Source: JAVWHX01 sp036639875
Lineage (GTDB): Bacteria > Bacillota_I > Bacilli_A > Erysipelotrichales > Coprobacillaceae
Direction of reading: 5' to 3'
DNA length: 64,000 nucleotides
Assembly: GCA_036639875.1 (NCBI GenBank)
Contig: JAVWHX010000002.1
Span: forward strand, 1 to 64,000
The notes under the pieces are model-generated. The model saw nothing but the letters and a program-made list of their open reading frames with translations, searched no databases and was not told where the DNA came from. Position numbers and translations under genes: made by a program. Every line of letters begins with the position of its first letter. The stretch's first letter is position 1. This document shows positions 47,088-57,100 of the stretch, piece after piece.

Positions 47088-47963
47088 ATGGTGAATATTA
47101 TGGAAAATAAATATCGACCATGTCAAGTCAATCAAGATGTTAAACTTTATAAAATAGGTTTGTTTTCACAAATGACAAGATTAACGATTAAAACATTAAG
47201 ATATTATGATGATATAGATTTATTAAAACCATCTTATGTAGATGAGATTAATGGCTATCGTTATTATACATCTGCTCAATTGCCAACTTTATATAAAATT
47301 ATTTCATTGAGAGATATGGGGCTTTCGATTCCAGAAATTAAAGATGTATTAGCTGGGAAATCGGAAGAAAAAGTATTAATAAAAAAGAAAACCCAATTGT
47401 TGAAGGAGATAGCTGAATTGAACAATAAACTTGCATGTATTGAGGGTTACTTATCAGGAGATTGTTTAGATAGCAAATATAGGGTTGTTATGAAGTCGTT
47501 GCCAGAAGTGATTGTTGCTTCAATGAGAGTTCATCTTAATAGTTATGATGACTTATTCCATAAAATGCCTGAAATGGGTCATGAGATGGAAAAGAGGAAT
47601 TGTGAATGTGCACTGCCAGAATATTGCTATACAATGTATTATGATGATGAATATAAAGAGAATGATGTTGATGTAGAGATATGTGAATCTGTAACTGAAT
47701 TGAAAGAGGATACTCAAAAAGTGCAATTTAAAGTTGTTTCAGAAGTTGAGTTGGCTGCTTGCACATTACATCTTGGACCATACACGCGTTTACCACAAGC
47801 GTATATGGCTGTTGTTAAGTTTATTGAAGAAAGTGGTTATGAGATTATTGGTCATGTCAGAGAGTCTTATATTGATGGAATATGGAATAAAGAGACTGAT
47901 GAGGAATGGTTAACAGAAATCCAAATTCCAGTTAGAAAAATAAAGGCAGAAAATATATTATAA
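47088..47963 (+). CDS. MerR family regulator with GyrI-like effector domain
   Basis: A 291-residue regulator of BmrR build. The MerR helix-turn-helix covers residues ~14-80 (TIKTLRYYDDIDLLKPSYVD, GYRYYTSAQLPTLYKI), followed by a coiled-coil helix and a C-terminal GyrI/BmrR-like effector domain (VVSEVELAACTLHLGPYTRLPQAY, IWNKETDEEWLTEIQIPV). Such domains bind cationic drugs or other hydrophobic ligands. It lies 9 bp after the ABC-2 permease gene and probably controls the same operon. The site at the operon promoter was not identified. Confidence 0.87.
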   Translation: MVNIMENKYRPCQVNQDVKLYKIGLFSQMTRLTIKTLRYYDDIDLLKPSYVDEINGYRYYTSAQLPTLYKIISLRDMGLSIPEIKDVLAGKSEEKVLIKKKTQLLKEIAELNNKLACIEGYLSGDCLDSKYRVVMKSLPEVIVASMRVHLNSYDDLFHKMPEMGHEMEKRNCECALPEYCYTMYYDDEYKENDVDVEICESVTELKEDTQKVQFKVVSEVELAACTLHLGPYTRLPQAYMAVVKFIEESGYEIIGHVRESYIDGIWNKETDEEWLTEIQIPVRKIKAENIL

Positions 47964-48070
47964 ATGTGGATTCATTCTGTTAATATTGCTCTGTTAATAT
48001 TGCAATAACAAGTAATTGACAATTAGCAAATATAATGTATAATGTTATTGAAATGTTATTTATAATACAA
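47964..48070. other. Gap between the MerR gene and repeat copy 2
   Basis: A short A+T-rich stretch with a small direct repeat (TCTGTTAATATTG occurs near-perfectly twice around 47980-48003). No gene is seen. The 12-bp hairpin at 48071-48100 probably also ends the MerR transcript. Confidence 0.4.
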
Positions 48071-48153
48071 GAAAAGGAAGAGCTGTTACTCTTCCTTTTC
48101 GCTTTTATGAGGAAATGCTATTTATAATATTGGATCAGCCTAAATAACTTAGA

Positions 48154-48213
48154 TTATTTAAACTTTGTAGAAATAACCAAGAGAATAATAGTGAGTATCA
48201 CTCAATATTCCAT
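48154..48213 (-). pseudogene. Interrupted hydrophobic micro-ORF of repeat copy 2
   Basis: Reads ME Y then TGA, then VILTIILLVISTKFK to a TAA, colinear with the intact 19-residue frame of copy 1. A single base (TTA to TGA) accounts for the stop. GGAGG lies 9 nt before the ATG. Confidence 0.45.
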
Positions 48214-48297
48214 GATTCATTTCCTCCATATCATGTTTTCACATCTCCTCGAAAATAGAACATAAGTCCCACCTCCTTATAAAAGCATAGCTATTTG

Positions 48298-48363
48298 CTA
48301 CAAGACAATCATAACACAAAGCAAACGACTGTGCGTCCCAACTTGCTGACAAATATGACTCAT
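48298..48363 (-). CDS. 21-residue micro-ORF of repeat copy 2
   Basis: Encodes MSHICQQVGTHSRLLCVMIV plus Leu. Differs from the copy 1 peptide at two residues. Translation is unproven, with no clear Shine-Dalgarno. Confidence 0.3.
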   Translation of the reverse strand: MSHICQQVGTHSRLLCVMIVL

Positions 48364-48563
48364 AGAATTCTCAAAAAATTTTATAAAGAATGTTGGTTTA
48401 ATAAGAAAAAATATATATTTAAGTTAGAAATGAATGGGAATTATCTGATAAAATGATGGCAATATTATGAGAAAGTGAAAAGTGAATGATCTTGTTTGAA
48501 AATAATTGTAAAAACATTGATAACAAGCGATTAATTATAGTTATCACTTTCTATAAAAAACAT

Positions 48564-48591
48564 TTGACAAGAATGTATAAATTGGTATAAT
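48564..48591 (+). promoter_or_regulatory. Strong promoter of rpsD
   Basis: TTGACA (48564-48569) and TATAAT (48586-48591), both perfect, with a 16-nt spacer. The 200 nt between the repeat element and this promoter hold no recognised gene. Confidence 0.85.
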
Positions 48592-48597
48592 ATACAA

Positions 48598-48756
48598 GTG
48601 CAACAAATGATAGCAGCACATGGAGTGTTAGCCAATGCGTTTATGACAATAGGATGTAGAGTATCTTGCTGCAAAGAGAAATACTTAGCATAAACACAAC
48701 CTAATGGATCTATGAATTGTTATTGTTTTATGCCAATAAAACAATAGGAGGAAATA
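48598..48756 (+). promoter_or_regulatory. rpsD 5' leader, probable S4 autoregulatory RNA
   Basis: A ~160-nt untranslated leader lies between the promoter and rpsD. It ends in a perfect 11-bp hairpin, TATTGTTTTAT (48721-48731) with ATAAAACAATA (48736-48746) and loop GCCA, directly abutting the GGAGG Shine-Dalgarno (48747-48751). Bacillus-type rpsD leaders are bound by S4 itself to repress translation, and this leader has the right size and place. Identity with the Rfam S4 leader was not tested. Confidence 0.6.
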
Positions 48757-48758
48757 CA

Positions 48759-49364
48759 ATGGCACGTTATACAGGACCACAATGGAAAAAATCTAGACGT
48801 TTAGGTTTTTCTACATTAGAAACTGGAAAAGAATTAGCAAAGAGACCTTATGCTCCAGGGCAACATGGTCAAAAAAGAAAGAAACAAACTGAATATGGTT
48901 TACAATTAGCTGAAAAGCAAAAAGTAAGACATATGTATGGAGTTAACGAAAAACAATTCCATAATACATTCAAAAGAGCTGGTAAGATGGAAGGAATCAC
49001 TGGTTATAACTTCTTCTGCTTACTTGAAACAAGATTAGACAATGCAGTTTATAGATTAGGATTTGCAACTACTAGAAGACAAGCAAGACAATTAGTAAAC
49101 CATGGACATATTTTATTAAATGGTGTAAAAACTGATATCGCTTCTTGTCAAGTTAAAGTTGGAGATGTTATTGCAGTTAGAGAAAAATCTAAATCTTTAG
49201 ACATTATCAAAACAAGTTTAGCTTCAGTTGCTCATGTACCAGGATTTGTTGAAGTTAATGCTGATAAAATGGAAGGTAAATTCGTAAGATTACCTGAAAG
49301 ATCAGAATTAAACCAAGAAATCAATGAGTCACTAATCGTTGAATACTATAACCGTTTAGGTTAA
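48759..49364 (+). CDS. rpsD: 30S ribosomal protein S4
   Basis: Primary 16S rRNA-binding protein of the small subunit. The 201-residue protein begins [16 protein letters not shown] and contains [11 protein letters not shown] plus the S4 RNA-binding motif [31 protein letters not shown] (residues ~92-122). It lacks the zinc-binding Cys4 N-terminus, so it is the C-minus form. The gene stands alone under a strong promoter, as in Bacillus. An in-frame upstream ATG lies inside the leader hairpin and is not used here. Confidence 0.96.
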   Translation: MARYTGPQWKKSRRLGFSTLETGKELAKRPYAPGQHGQKRKKQTEYGLQLAEKQKVRHMYGVNEKQFHNTFKRAGKMEGITGYNFFCLLETRLDNAVYRLGFATTRRQARQLVNHGHILLNGVKTDIASCQVKVGDVIAVREKSKSLDIIKTSLASVAHVPGFVEVNADKMEGKFVRLPERSELNQEINESLIVEYYNRLG

Positions 49365-49368
49365 TAAA

Positions 49369-49392
49369 GAGACATCTTCGGATGTCTTTTTT
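49369..49392 (+). terminator. Hairpin terminator after rpsD
   Basis: AGACATC and GATGTCT pair around a TTCG tetraloop, followed by a T run. Confidence 0.9.
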
Positions 49393-49598
49393 TATTTAAT
49401 TTAAAGTTAAGTAAACAAAGAAAGAAAAGTTTTTAACCATTCTAATAGAAGATGATAAATAAAACAAATTTCACTTTATCAATTGATAGTAAAAAAACTT
49501 GTTTTTTGATTTGTAATATAAAGTATTTTTTTATAAATTGATGAAAAAGAAGAGAATATATGTTAAAATGTAAAAAGAAGTAAGAAAGGGTTGAATCT

Positions 49599-51353
49599 AT
49601 GGAAAATATTACTAATCAATTAAGCCAATTTTTTAGTCAAATAGGATTACAAGAATACATAATAGCCGGAGTTGTTGTAGTAGTTCTTATTATTGGATAT
49701 ATATTTTTAAGAAGTATAAGATTAAGAAAATATCGTAAATTAATTGTAGAAGTTGAAAATAATATGAATGCTACAAAGTCGTTACCACTACAATATCGTT
49801 TGGGTAGAGTACATAGTATTTCTAAAAACATGCCAGAAATATCAGAACAATATGAAGAATATGCTGCTGAATTTGAGAGAATCAGTGATTATCAAAAGAA
49901 TCAGTTATCACTTTTGGTTAATGAAGTTGATGAACAATTATTCTATGGAAAACTAGGTAAAGTATCTAAAAAAATAAAACAATTACAAGACATGTTAATT
50001 ATATATGAAAAAGATTCTCAAATCTTACTATCAAAAATTGAAACAATTACTGAAATTGAAAATGTTCAAAGAGTAGAAATTATTAGAGTTAAAGAAAAAT
50101 ATCGCAAAACAATTGATGAATTTGAAATGATTCGTTTTAAAGTTGAAGAATTTGCTCCTGATTTCTTAAGTGTATTTAATGAAGTTGATGATGCTTTTGT
50201 GAAATTAGAAAGTATGATGAATAATCAGTTATTTGAAGAAGCTAGAGAATTTACTAAGAATATTGATATTAAAGTTGATTGGATTACTTTAAATATGAAA
50301 GATTTACCAAGTTATATTGCTGTTGTGAGACAATATATTCCTAAAAAAGTTGATTATGCTTTGTCATTAGTAGAAGTTATGAGTGAAGATCGTTTCTCGT
50401 TAAATCAATTAGATGTAACGAATCGTATGAATATGATTAGAACAACGTTAGATGAATCTTGTCAACGTATTAAGAAGTTAGATTTAGATAGTGTTGGTGA
50501 AACTTTACAAGCTTTAGTTGATGCTATTGATGCTTTGACTCAAGATTTAGAAAAAGAAAAAAGTGCTTTTGATGAATTTAAACAAAAGTGGGATGATAGT
50601 TATACTTTGATTACTGATGTTTATGATCAATATAAACAAGTCCTTATTGATTTTAATAAAATTGAAAGTTTATATGTTGTTGAAGCTATTGATGTTGATG
50701 TTACAGAAAGATACAAAGAATTTGATGTTACATTGAAAGAATCATATGATTTAGAAGAAGAAATGAAACAAGGAGATTTCTCTTATTCATTAATGATTGC
50801 TAAAGTTGAATCTTTAAGACAAAGAGCTGCTATGCATCAAACTTATTTAAATGATTTCTTTAAAGTGAGAGATCATTTATATCTACAAGAACAACGAGCT
50901 ATTGATGAATTAGAAAATATTAATATCGTTTTATTAGAAATTAAATCAGAAATTAAGAATAAGCATTTGCCTATGATTAATGAATCTTATAAAGATTATA
51001 TTCAAGATTCATATGATAAAGCTGCCCATATTCAAGCGTATAGACAAAATAGACCTGTTGAATTATCAGAGTTATCTAAGCGTGTTGATGGTGCTAGAGA
51101 TGTTATTTATAAGTTATATGATAATGTTCATAATTTAATTGTAACTGCTGAAATGGTTGAAGAAGCTATTGTTTTTGGAAATCGTTATCGTTCAACTTTT
51201 TTAGAAGTTAATACAGAACTAACTAAGGCTGAAGTATTATTTAGAAATGGTGAATATACAAAAGCATTATCTATTGCTGTTGATATTATTGAAAAGATTC
51301 AACCTGGTTCTTATGAAGAATTGATTAAAAAAACAACTAAAAAGTCCGTCTAA
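49599..51353 (+). CDS. ezrA: Septation ring formation regulator EzrA
   Basis: EzrA is a membrane-anchored spectrin-like protein that tunes FtsZ ring assembly. The 584-residue product has one N-terminal helix (residues ~20-40) with the outside/inside order of EzrA, then a basic RLRKYRK stretch and about 520 residues of long coiled-coil helices. The C-terminus has the family end (LFRNGEYTKALSIAVDIIEKIQPG). AGAAAGGG precedes the ATG. Gene order ezrA-desulfurase-thiI close to rpsD agrees with Bacillus. Confidence 0.93.
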   Translation: MENITNQLSQFFSQIGLQEYIIAGVVVVVLIIGYIFLRSIRLRKYRKLIVEVENNMNATKSLPLQYRLGRVHSISKNMPEISEQYEEYAAEFERISDYQKNQLSLLVNEVDEQLFYGKLGKVSKKIKQLQDMLIIYEKDSQILLSKIETITEIENVQRVEIIRVKEKYRKTIDEFEMIRFKVEEFAPDFLSVFNEVDDAFVKLESMMNNQLFEEAREFTKNIDIKVDWITLNMKDLPSYIAVVRQYIPKKVDYALSLVEVMSEDRFSLNQLDVTNRMNMIRTTLDESCQRIKKLDLDSVGETLQALVDAIDALTQDLEKEKSAFDEFKQKWDDSYTLITDVYDQYKQVLIDFNKIESLYVVEAIDVDVTERYKEFDVTLKESYDLEEEMKQGDFSYSLMIAKVESLRQRAAMHQTYLNDFFKVRDHLYLQEQRAIDELENINIVLLEIKSEIKNKHLPMINESYKDYIQDSYDKAAHIQAYRQNRPVELSELSKRVDGARDVIYKLYDNVHNLIVTAEMVEEAIVFGNRYRSTFLEVNTELTKAEVLFRNGEYTKALSIAVDIIEKIQPGSYEELIKKTTKKSV

Positions 51354-51364
51354 GGACTTTTTTG
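51341..51364 (+). terminator. Hairpin overlapping the ezrA stop codon
   Basis: AAAGTCC (51341-51347) pairs with GGACTTT (51354-51360), then T4. The stem includes the last ezrA codons. It may only weaken read-through to the desulfurase gene. Confidence 0.65.
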
Positions 51365-51421
51365 ATGCATTTTAGCATTGAATATGTTATATATACATAT
51401 ATTAGGTTATGGAGGGAACAT

Positions 51422-52561
51422 ATGGTTTATTTAGATTATGTATCAACAACACCTTTAAATGAAGATGTCAATAAGATGTACCAATCTTTATTAAATGATT
51501 ATTTTGCAAATGCTGATTCTTTATATTCATTAGGATTGCAAACTGGTTCATTGATGGAAAAATCAAGACAATTGATTGCTGATATGTTAAATGTTAAAAG
51601 TACTGAACTTATTTTTACAAGTGGTGCAAGTGAATCAAATAATCTTGCTATTAAAGGTTGTGCTTTTCAATATCAAAACAGAGGAAAACATATTATCACT
51701 ACATCAATTGAGCATTCAAGTGTTTATAATACTTGTGTTCAATTAAGAGATGTATTTGGATTTGATGTGGACTTTATCTCTGTTGATAATAACGGACAAG
51801 TGAATTTAGAAGAATTAGAAGATAAAATAAGAAATGATACAATTCTTGTATCAATAATGTATGTTAATAATGAAGTAGGATCAATTAATCCTATTCATAG
51901 AATAAAAGATATTATTTTAAAAAAGAATAATAAAATAAAACTACATGTTGATATGGTTCAAGCATTGGGTAAAATACCAATAGACTTATCAATTGTTGAT
52001 TTAGCAAGTTTTTCTGCCCATAAAATATATGGATTAAAAGGAAGTGGACTTTTATATAAAAATGAAGTCACAACTTTAGTACCACTGATTTGTGGTGGAC
52101 AACAAGAAAACAGTCTAAGAGGAGGTACTTCTAATACAGCTACTCATACAATGTTTGCAAAAACATTAAGAATTGCTTTAGAAAACCAACAAGAGAAATA
52201 TCAATATGTGTTATCTTTAAATCAATATGTGAGGGAAGAATTATCTAAAGAAGTGGATATTGTTATTAATACACCAATTGAAAACAGTTCTCCTTATATT
52301 CTTAATTTCTCATGTATTGGTTATAAACCAGAAGTTATCTTACATGCTTTAGAAGCACATGACTGTTATGTCTCTACAAAGAGTACTTGTTCATCACATA
52401 AAAATGATGTTTCTAAAACATTAGCCGCAATGCATCTTTCTGATGCAATTGCTAAAAGTGCCATTCGTATTAGTTTTTCTCATATGACAACAAAAGAAGA
52501 AATTGATCAATTTTTATATCATCTTTCTTCAGTATTAAAGACAATTAAGAAGCAGAGGTAA
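51422..52561 (+). CDS. Cysteine desulfurase, NifZ/IscS-type partner of ThiI
   Basis: A PLP enzyme that removes sulfur from cysteine and passes it on as persulfide. The 379-residue protein has LDYVSTTPLNEDV at the N-terminus, the PLP Lys in SFSAHKIYGLKG (around residue 203), and the catalytic Cys in a loop STKSTCSSHK. GGAGGGAAC lies 6 nt before the ATG. It sits directly before thiI, as nifZ does in Bacillus, so it most likely supplies sulfur for 4-thiouridine in tRNA. Confidence 0.92.
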   Translation: MVYLDYVSTTPLNEDVNKMYQSLLNDYFANADSLYSLGLQTGSLMEKSRQLIADMLNVKSTELIFTSGASESNNLAIKGCAFQYQNRGKHIITTSIEHSSVYNTCVQLRDVFGFDVDFISVDNNGQVNLEELEDKIRNDTILVSIMYVNNEVGSINPIHRIKDIILKKNNKIKLHVDMVQALGKIPIDLSIVDLASFSAHKIYGLKGSGLLYKNEVTTLVPLICGGQQENSLRGGTSNTATHTMFAKTLRIALENQQEKYQYVLSLNQYVREELSKEVDIVINTPIENSSPYILNFSCIGYKPEVILHALEAHDCYVSTKSTCSSHKNDVSKTLAAMHLSDAIAKSAIRISFSHMTTKEEIDQFLYHLSSVLKTIKKQR

Positions 52562-52565
52562 ATGC

Positions 52566-53762
52566 ATGGAAAGTAATCATATATTAGTTCGTTTTGGAGA
52601 ACTTACAACAAAAGGAAAAAACAGGAAGTTATTTATTAGAAAATTATGTAATAATACAAAGGAAATATTAAGCTCCTTTGAAAATTTAAAATATGAAGTT
52701 TCTTTTGATCGTATGTATATTTTATTGAATGGAGAAGAACCAAAGGCTGTAAGTGATAAGCTAAAGACAGTCTTTGGGATTCATTCCTTCTCGATTTGTT
52801 ATAAAGTAGAAAGTGATATTGAAAAGATTAAAGAAGTTTGTTTACATGTTATTGAAACAAATGAAGGAAATACTTTTAAGATTGATACAAAAAGAAATGA
52901 TAAAACTTATCCACTTCAATCACATGATATCAATCGTGCGATAGCAGGACATGTTTTTCATCATACTACAAAAGAATTGAAAGTTGATGTTCATCAACCA
53001 CAAATTCTTGTGAAAGTAGAACTTAGAAAAGATTTTTCATATGTTATGGATAATGTGGTGTTAGGAGCAGGGGGTTATCCAGTTGGAATTGGTGGTAAAG
53101 CCTTACTTATGTTATCAGGAGGGATTGATTCACCAGTAGCCGGATATTTAACTTTAAAGCGTGGTGTAGATATTGAATGTGTTCATTATGCATCTCCACC
53201 ATATACTAATGAACAAGCTAAAGAGAAGGTTTTAGATCTTGTTAATGTTTTAAGACAATATACGCATGGTAAGATTACTGTTCATATTGTTCCTTTTACA
53301 GAATTACAATTAGCTGTTTATGAACATTGTGAAGAAAGTTATGCGATGACAGTGATGCGAAGAATGATGTATCGTATTGCTGAAGGTGTTGCTATTAAAA
53401 ATAATTGTTTAGCAATTGTTAATGGGGAAAGTATTGGACAAGTTGCTTCACAAACATTAGAAAGTATGGCAACAATTAATGAAGTTATCAAAATGCCAGT
53501 ATTAAGACCAGTGGCTTGTATGGATAAGTTGGAAATTATTGCTATTGCAACAAAAATAGATACATATGATATTTCAATTAGACCACATGAAGATTGTTGT
53601 ACAATCTTCACACCTAAACAACCAGCTACAAAACCAAAAAGCTATAAAGCAGAAGCTTTTGAAGCTGCTTGGGATTATCAAGCAATGGTTCAAAAATGTA
53701 TTGATGAAACAACTTTTATCGTTGTTGATAATACGTATAAAAATAATTTTGAAATATTTTAA
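52566..53762 (+). CDS. thiI: tRNA 4-thiouridine synthetase ThiI
   Basis: Adenylates U8 of tRNA and inserts sulfur to make 4-thiouridine. The 398-residue protein contains an NFLD/THUMP region (residues ~1-165), and the PP-loop LSGGIDSPVAGYL (around residue 183). It ends without the rhodanese domain of E. coli ThiI, as in Bacillus, which fits delivery of sulfur by the adjacent desulfurase. It follows the desulfurase gene by 4 bp. Confidence 0.94.
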   Translation: MESNHILVRFGELTTKGKNRKLFIRKLCNNTKEILSSFENLKYEVSFDRMYILLNGEEPKAVSDKLKTVFGIHSFSICYKVESDIEKIKEVCLHVIETNEGNTFKIDTKRNDKTYPLQSHDINRAIAGHVFHHTTKELKVDVHQPQILVKVELRKDFSYVMDNVVLGAGGYPVGIGGKALLMLSGGIDSPVAGYLTLKRGVDIECVHYASPPYTNEQAKEKVLDLVNVLRQYTHGKITVHIVPFTELQLAVYEHCEESYAMTVMRRMMYRIAEGVAIKNNCLAIVNGESIGQVASQTLESMATINEVIKMPVLRPVACMDKLEIIAIATKIDTYDISIRPHEDCCTIFTPKQPATKPKSYKAEAFEAAWDYQAMVQKCIDETTFIVVDNTYKNNFEIF

Positions 53763-53769
53763 AAAATTA

Positions 53770-53799
53770 TGAATAACTTTTTTCTTTAGACACAAACTA
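53770..53799 (+). promoter_or_regulatory. Possible sigma-G-type promoter of the spore protein gene
   Basis: TGAATA (53770-53775) and CAAACTA (53793-53799), 17 nt apart, resemble the forespore sigma-G pattern (GNATR and CATNNTA), with one mismatch in the -10. A GACACAA/TTGTGTC hairpin (53789-53807) overlaps it. Confidence 0.5.
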
Positions 53800-53821
53800 A
53801 TTGTGTCAGGAGGTGAAAGTT

Positions 53822-54013
53822 ATGAATACAAACAAAAACAAATTAGTAGTTCCTGGTGCTCAAAACGCAATCGATCAAATGAAATACGAAATCGCTAACG
53901 AATTTGGTGTAAACCTTGGACCTGATGCAACTTCTCGTGCTAACGGATCTGTTGGTGGTGAAATCACTAAGAGATTAGTTCAAATGGGACAAAGCCAAAT
54001 CGCTGGAAAATAA
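53822..54013 (+). CDS. Alpha/beta-type small acid-soluble spore protein
   Basis: A 63-residue DNA-coating protein of dormant spores. It has the family start [20 protein letters not shown] and the conserved core [26 protein letters not shown]; the Glu-Ile-Ala in the first part is the germination protease cleavage region. AGGAGGTGA lies 7 nt before this ATG. Codon use is richer in C-ending codons than in neighbouring genes, as for highly expressed genes. It is direct evidence that the organism forms endospores. Confidence 0.96.
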   Translation: MNTNKNKLVVPGAQNAIDQMKYEIANEFGVNLGPDATSRANGSVGGEITKRLVQMGQSQIAGK

Positions 54014-54040
54014 TTTTCTAATCGTTTAATAAGGTTAGTG

Positions 54041-54078
54041 AACTCTAGTCATAATTTAATTATGAGTAGAGTTTTTTG
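54041..54078 (+). terminator. Strong terminator after the spore protein gene
   Basis: AACTCTAGTCATAAT (54041-54055) pairs with ATTATGAGTAGAGTT (54059-54073; one mismatch), followed by T5. Confidence 0.85.
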
Positions 54079-54161
54079 TTGCTAAGTTTAAAAATATAGA
54101 TTTTTTTGACATGAGTGATATAATGGTAAATAGAGGAAAACAAAAAAAGGGGTGAAATATA

Positions 54162-57100
54162 ATGGATAGTGATTCTGATATTCATGATAATCTATTATGT
54201 GCAATGTGTATAGTTAACAACAACCAAGATTACACTATTTTATACGCTAATGAAATGTTTTATTCAATCATTGGTTATTCTATGGATGATGTTGCTTTTA
54301 AATATAAAAATCATTTGAGTATATTTTTAGATTCAGTTGTTTCTAAGCGAATTCGCCAAGCTATAAAAAAAGGTGAAAAAGTATTGAAAACAGAATTTTT
54401 TCTAAAAAATTCTTTACATAAAAAATGGGTTTGTATACAAATTGATTTATCAAATATTGATACTCATAATACACTGACTGTTATGTTTTTTGATTTATCT
54501 GATCATAAAAATATAGAAGAACAATTAATGAATTATCAAAAAAGAGCAACAGCTATTTTTGATTTTGCTCATTTTGATGCATATGAATATGATGGGGTAA
54601 CATTTGAATTACGCTATACTTATACACAATATTTAATAAAAAAACCTCACCCGATTGGGTCGACTTTTCCTGAATATTATTTTGATAATCATATTATTCA
54701 TCCTGATTGTATTGAAGAATGCCAAATTTTATTTGATAATATTAAAAGTGGTATTAAGAAAAAAGAACATTGTGATTTTCAAGTTCTTTTAGAAAATGGT
54801 GAATATAAGTGGGTGCGTTGTTATTTGGAAATGAGAGAAATTGGTAGTGAATCGTCTTTGATTTTGCTTCTCTTTGATATGACTGCTGAAAAAGAAGCGA
54901 TTTTAAAATATTTATCAGAAACAATGTTTTATCAGGCAATGTTATCTGATCAAGATGCATATGGGCATATTGATGTTACTGATAATAAGATTTTAAAAGT
55001 AGGTGGATTATGGAATTTATATAATGAAATTATTGAACAAATAGAATTTTCAGAATTATTTTCTGAGTTTAAAGATAAGGTTGTTCATCCAGATGATCGT
55101 GAACAATATAAAGAAGTAATGGATATTTGTAATCTATTAACTTCATATGCAAATGGGATTGATCATTTAGGGTTTGATTTTAGAAGAATTGTTGAAAAAA
55201 ATCGTATGGCTTGGGTAACTCTATCTATTCATTTGTTTAAGAATCCTATAAACAATCATATTATGGCATTGATGTATATAAAGACTACACATAGTCGAAA
55301 GAAGTCTGATTATAATCCTTTAGTTAATTCAATGGAATTTGATGCTTTGACAAGTTTATATGATCGTGTGACTTCAGAGAAAAAGATTGTTAATTATCTT
55401 AAAGAAATGAAACCAACAGAAATGTGTACTTTTGTTTTAATAGATGTTGATGACTTTAATAAGATAAGTCAAAAGAATGGCGATAATATAGCCAATCAAG
55501 TTCTTGTAAAGATATCTGAAGCTTTAAATCAAACTTTTAGAAAAAGTGATATTATTGGTCGTTATTCACAAGATCAATTCATACTTTTGTTAAAAAATTA
55601 TGATTGTAATGTAAATTTAAAAATACGTATTGATCATTTTATGAAGAAGATTCATCGAATGTCTGACCCTCTTATTTCAGTAAGTATGGGGGTTGTGATT
55701 GTAGATAGTGGCTCTTCATATGAACGTTGCTTTAGACATGCTGATATTGCTTTATTTGCGGCTAAACATTCAGGTAAGTCTTGTTATGTTTTCTATCATG
55801 ATGAGATTTTAAATGATGAAGCAAAACTTTTATTAGAGCAACGTAGACAAGGTTTTTCTGCTCAAACCGAAATGACTTTTTCAACAAAGAGTTTGGTTGA
55901 TCGAGAAACAGAAATTATAGAAGAATTTAATATGGTAGTAGGTGAAGAAGGGGATATTGGATATTTAATTGATCCAGAAAACTATGATTTGATTTGTGGG
56001 AACCAAAGTTTCTATAATCGTATTGGTAAAGGTCCGACTGAGTGTAAAGGTAAGAAATGTTATGAATTGATTCATCGTAGAACAACGCCTTGTCCTTTCT
56101 GTCGTAAATCAAATTGGAGTGATGGACGTTTTTATCTTTATAAAAACTATAATGAAGTTTTTAATAAGGAATTTCTAATTAAGAATAAACTTATTCAATG
56201 GAAGAATAGACAAATGGTGTTGGCTTTTGCGATAGATTTATCTGATGATAGAGATATTGCGAGTTCAATTGAAAATGATATTTTAGAAAGTAATTATATC
56301 CTTAATGGTATCCATATGATGCACGACGCTAAAGATATTGATGATTCGATATCTAATGCACTTGATACAATTGGACATTTTTTTAGAGCAGATAATGTTC
56401 GTATGTGGCATATAGCTGAAGGTGATTCTTATTATACTTGTCAGCATACTTGGGTAAGTAATGATGGATTTAAAGAATTATATACACTTGATAATCATGA
56501 TATTGATGTAGTGAATACATGGATTAAGGAAAAGAAATGGCATCATTCGATTGTTGTTGAAAGTTTAGAAGGTATGCTTTGTCATTCTTATGATGTTTAT
56601 TTACTTATGAATAAAAGTAAAACTGTTAATCAAAGATGGATTGAATTAACAGATGATAAAAAACATAAGGCAGTATTTGAGATTAATAATGTTCATGCTA
56701 ATTTTCAAAATACAAGCTTTATGGAATCTTTTATTGGTTTTATGATTGAAGATTGGGATAAACGTGATATTCTTGATAGTATTATTTATGCGAGTTATCA
56801 TGATTCTTTAACAGGATTATATAATCGAACATGTTATGATTCGTTTGTTGATAATTATAGTGCTGATAGTTGTCATTCGGTTGGTATTGTTTGTGTGAAT
56901 ATCAATGGATTGAGTCGCATTAATAAGGTGAGTGGTGATAATATGGGAGATAATATTATTATTAAAACATCTGATGCTCTAAGGAGTGTCTTTGGTGATA
57001 AAAAAATCTTCCGTTTAAATGGTGATGAGTTTATTGTTGCTATGTTTGATTGTGATGTCCTTGACCTACAACAAAAGATTAAAATGATAAAGGATATTAT

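Larger units (their letters stand above)
48071..48363 (-). repeat. Two-copy element, copy 2 (inverted, partly degraded)
   Basis: The reverse-strand match to 12443-12734. It retains the 21-codon ORF (48298-48363), GCTTTTATAAGGAGG (48272-48286), the MFYFRG micro-ORF (48231-48263), a second GGAGG, the anti-Shine-Dalgarno segment CCTCATAAAAGC (48101-48112) and the perfect 12-bp hairpin (48071-48082 with 48089-48100). The hydrophobic frame (48154-48213) has an ATG start but a TGA at codon 4 (48202-48204), so this copy looks inactive for that peptide. The central ~110 nt differ most from copy 1. Confidence 0.85.
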
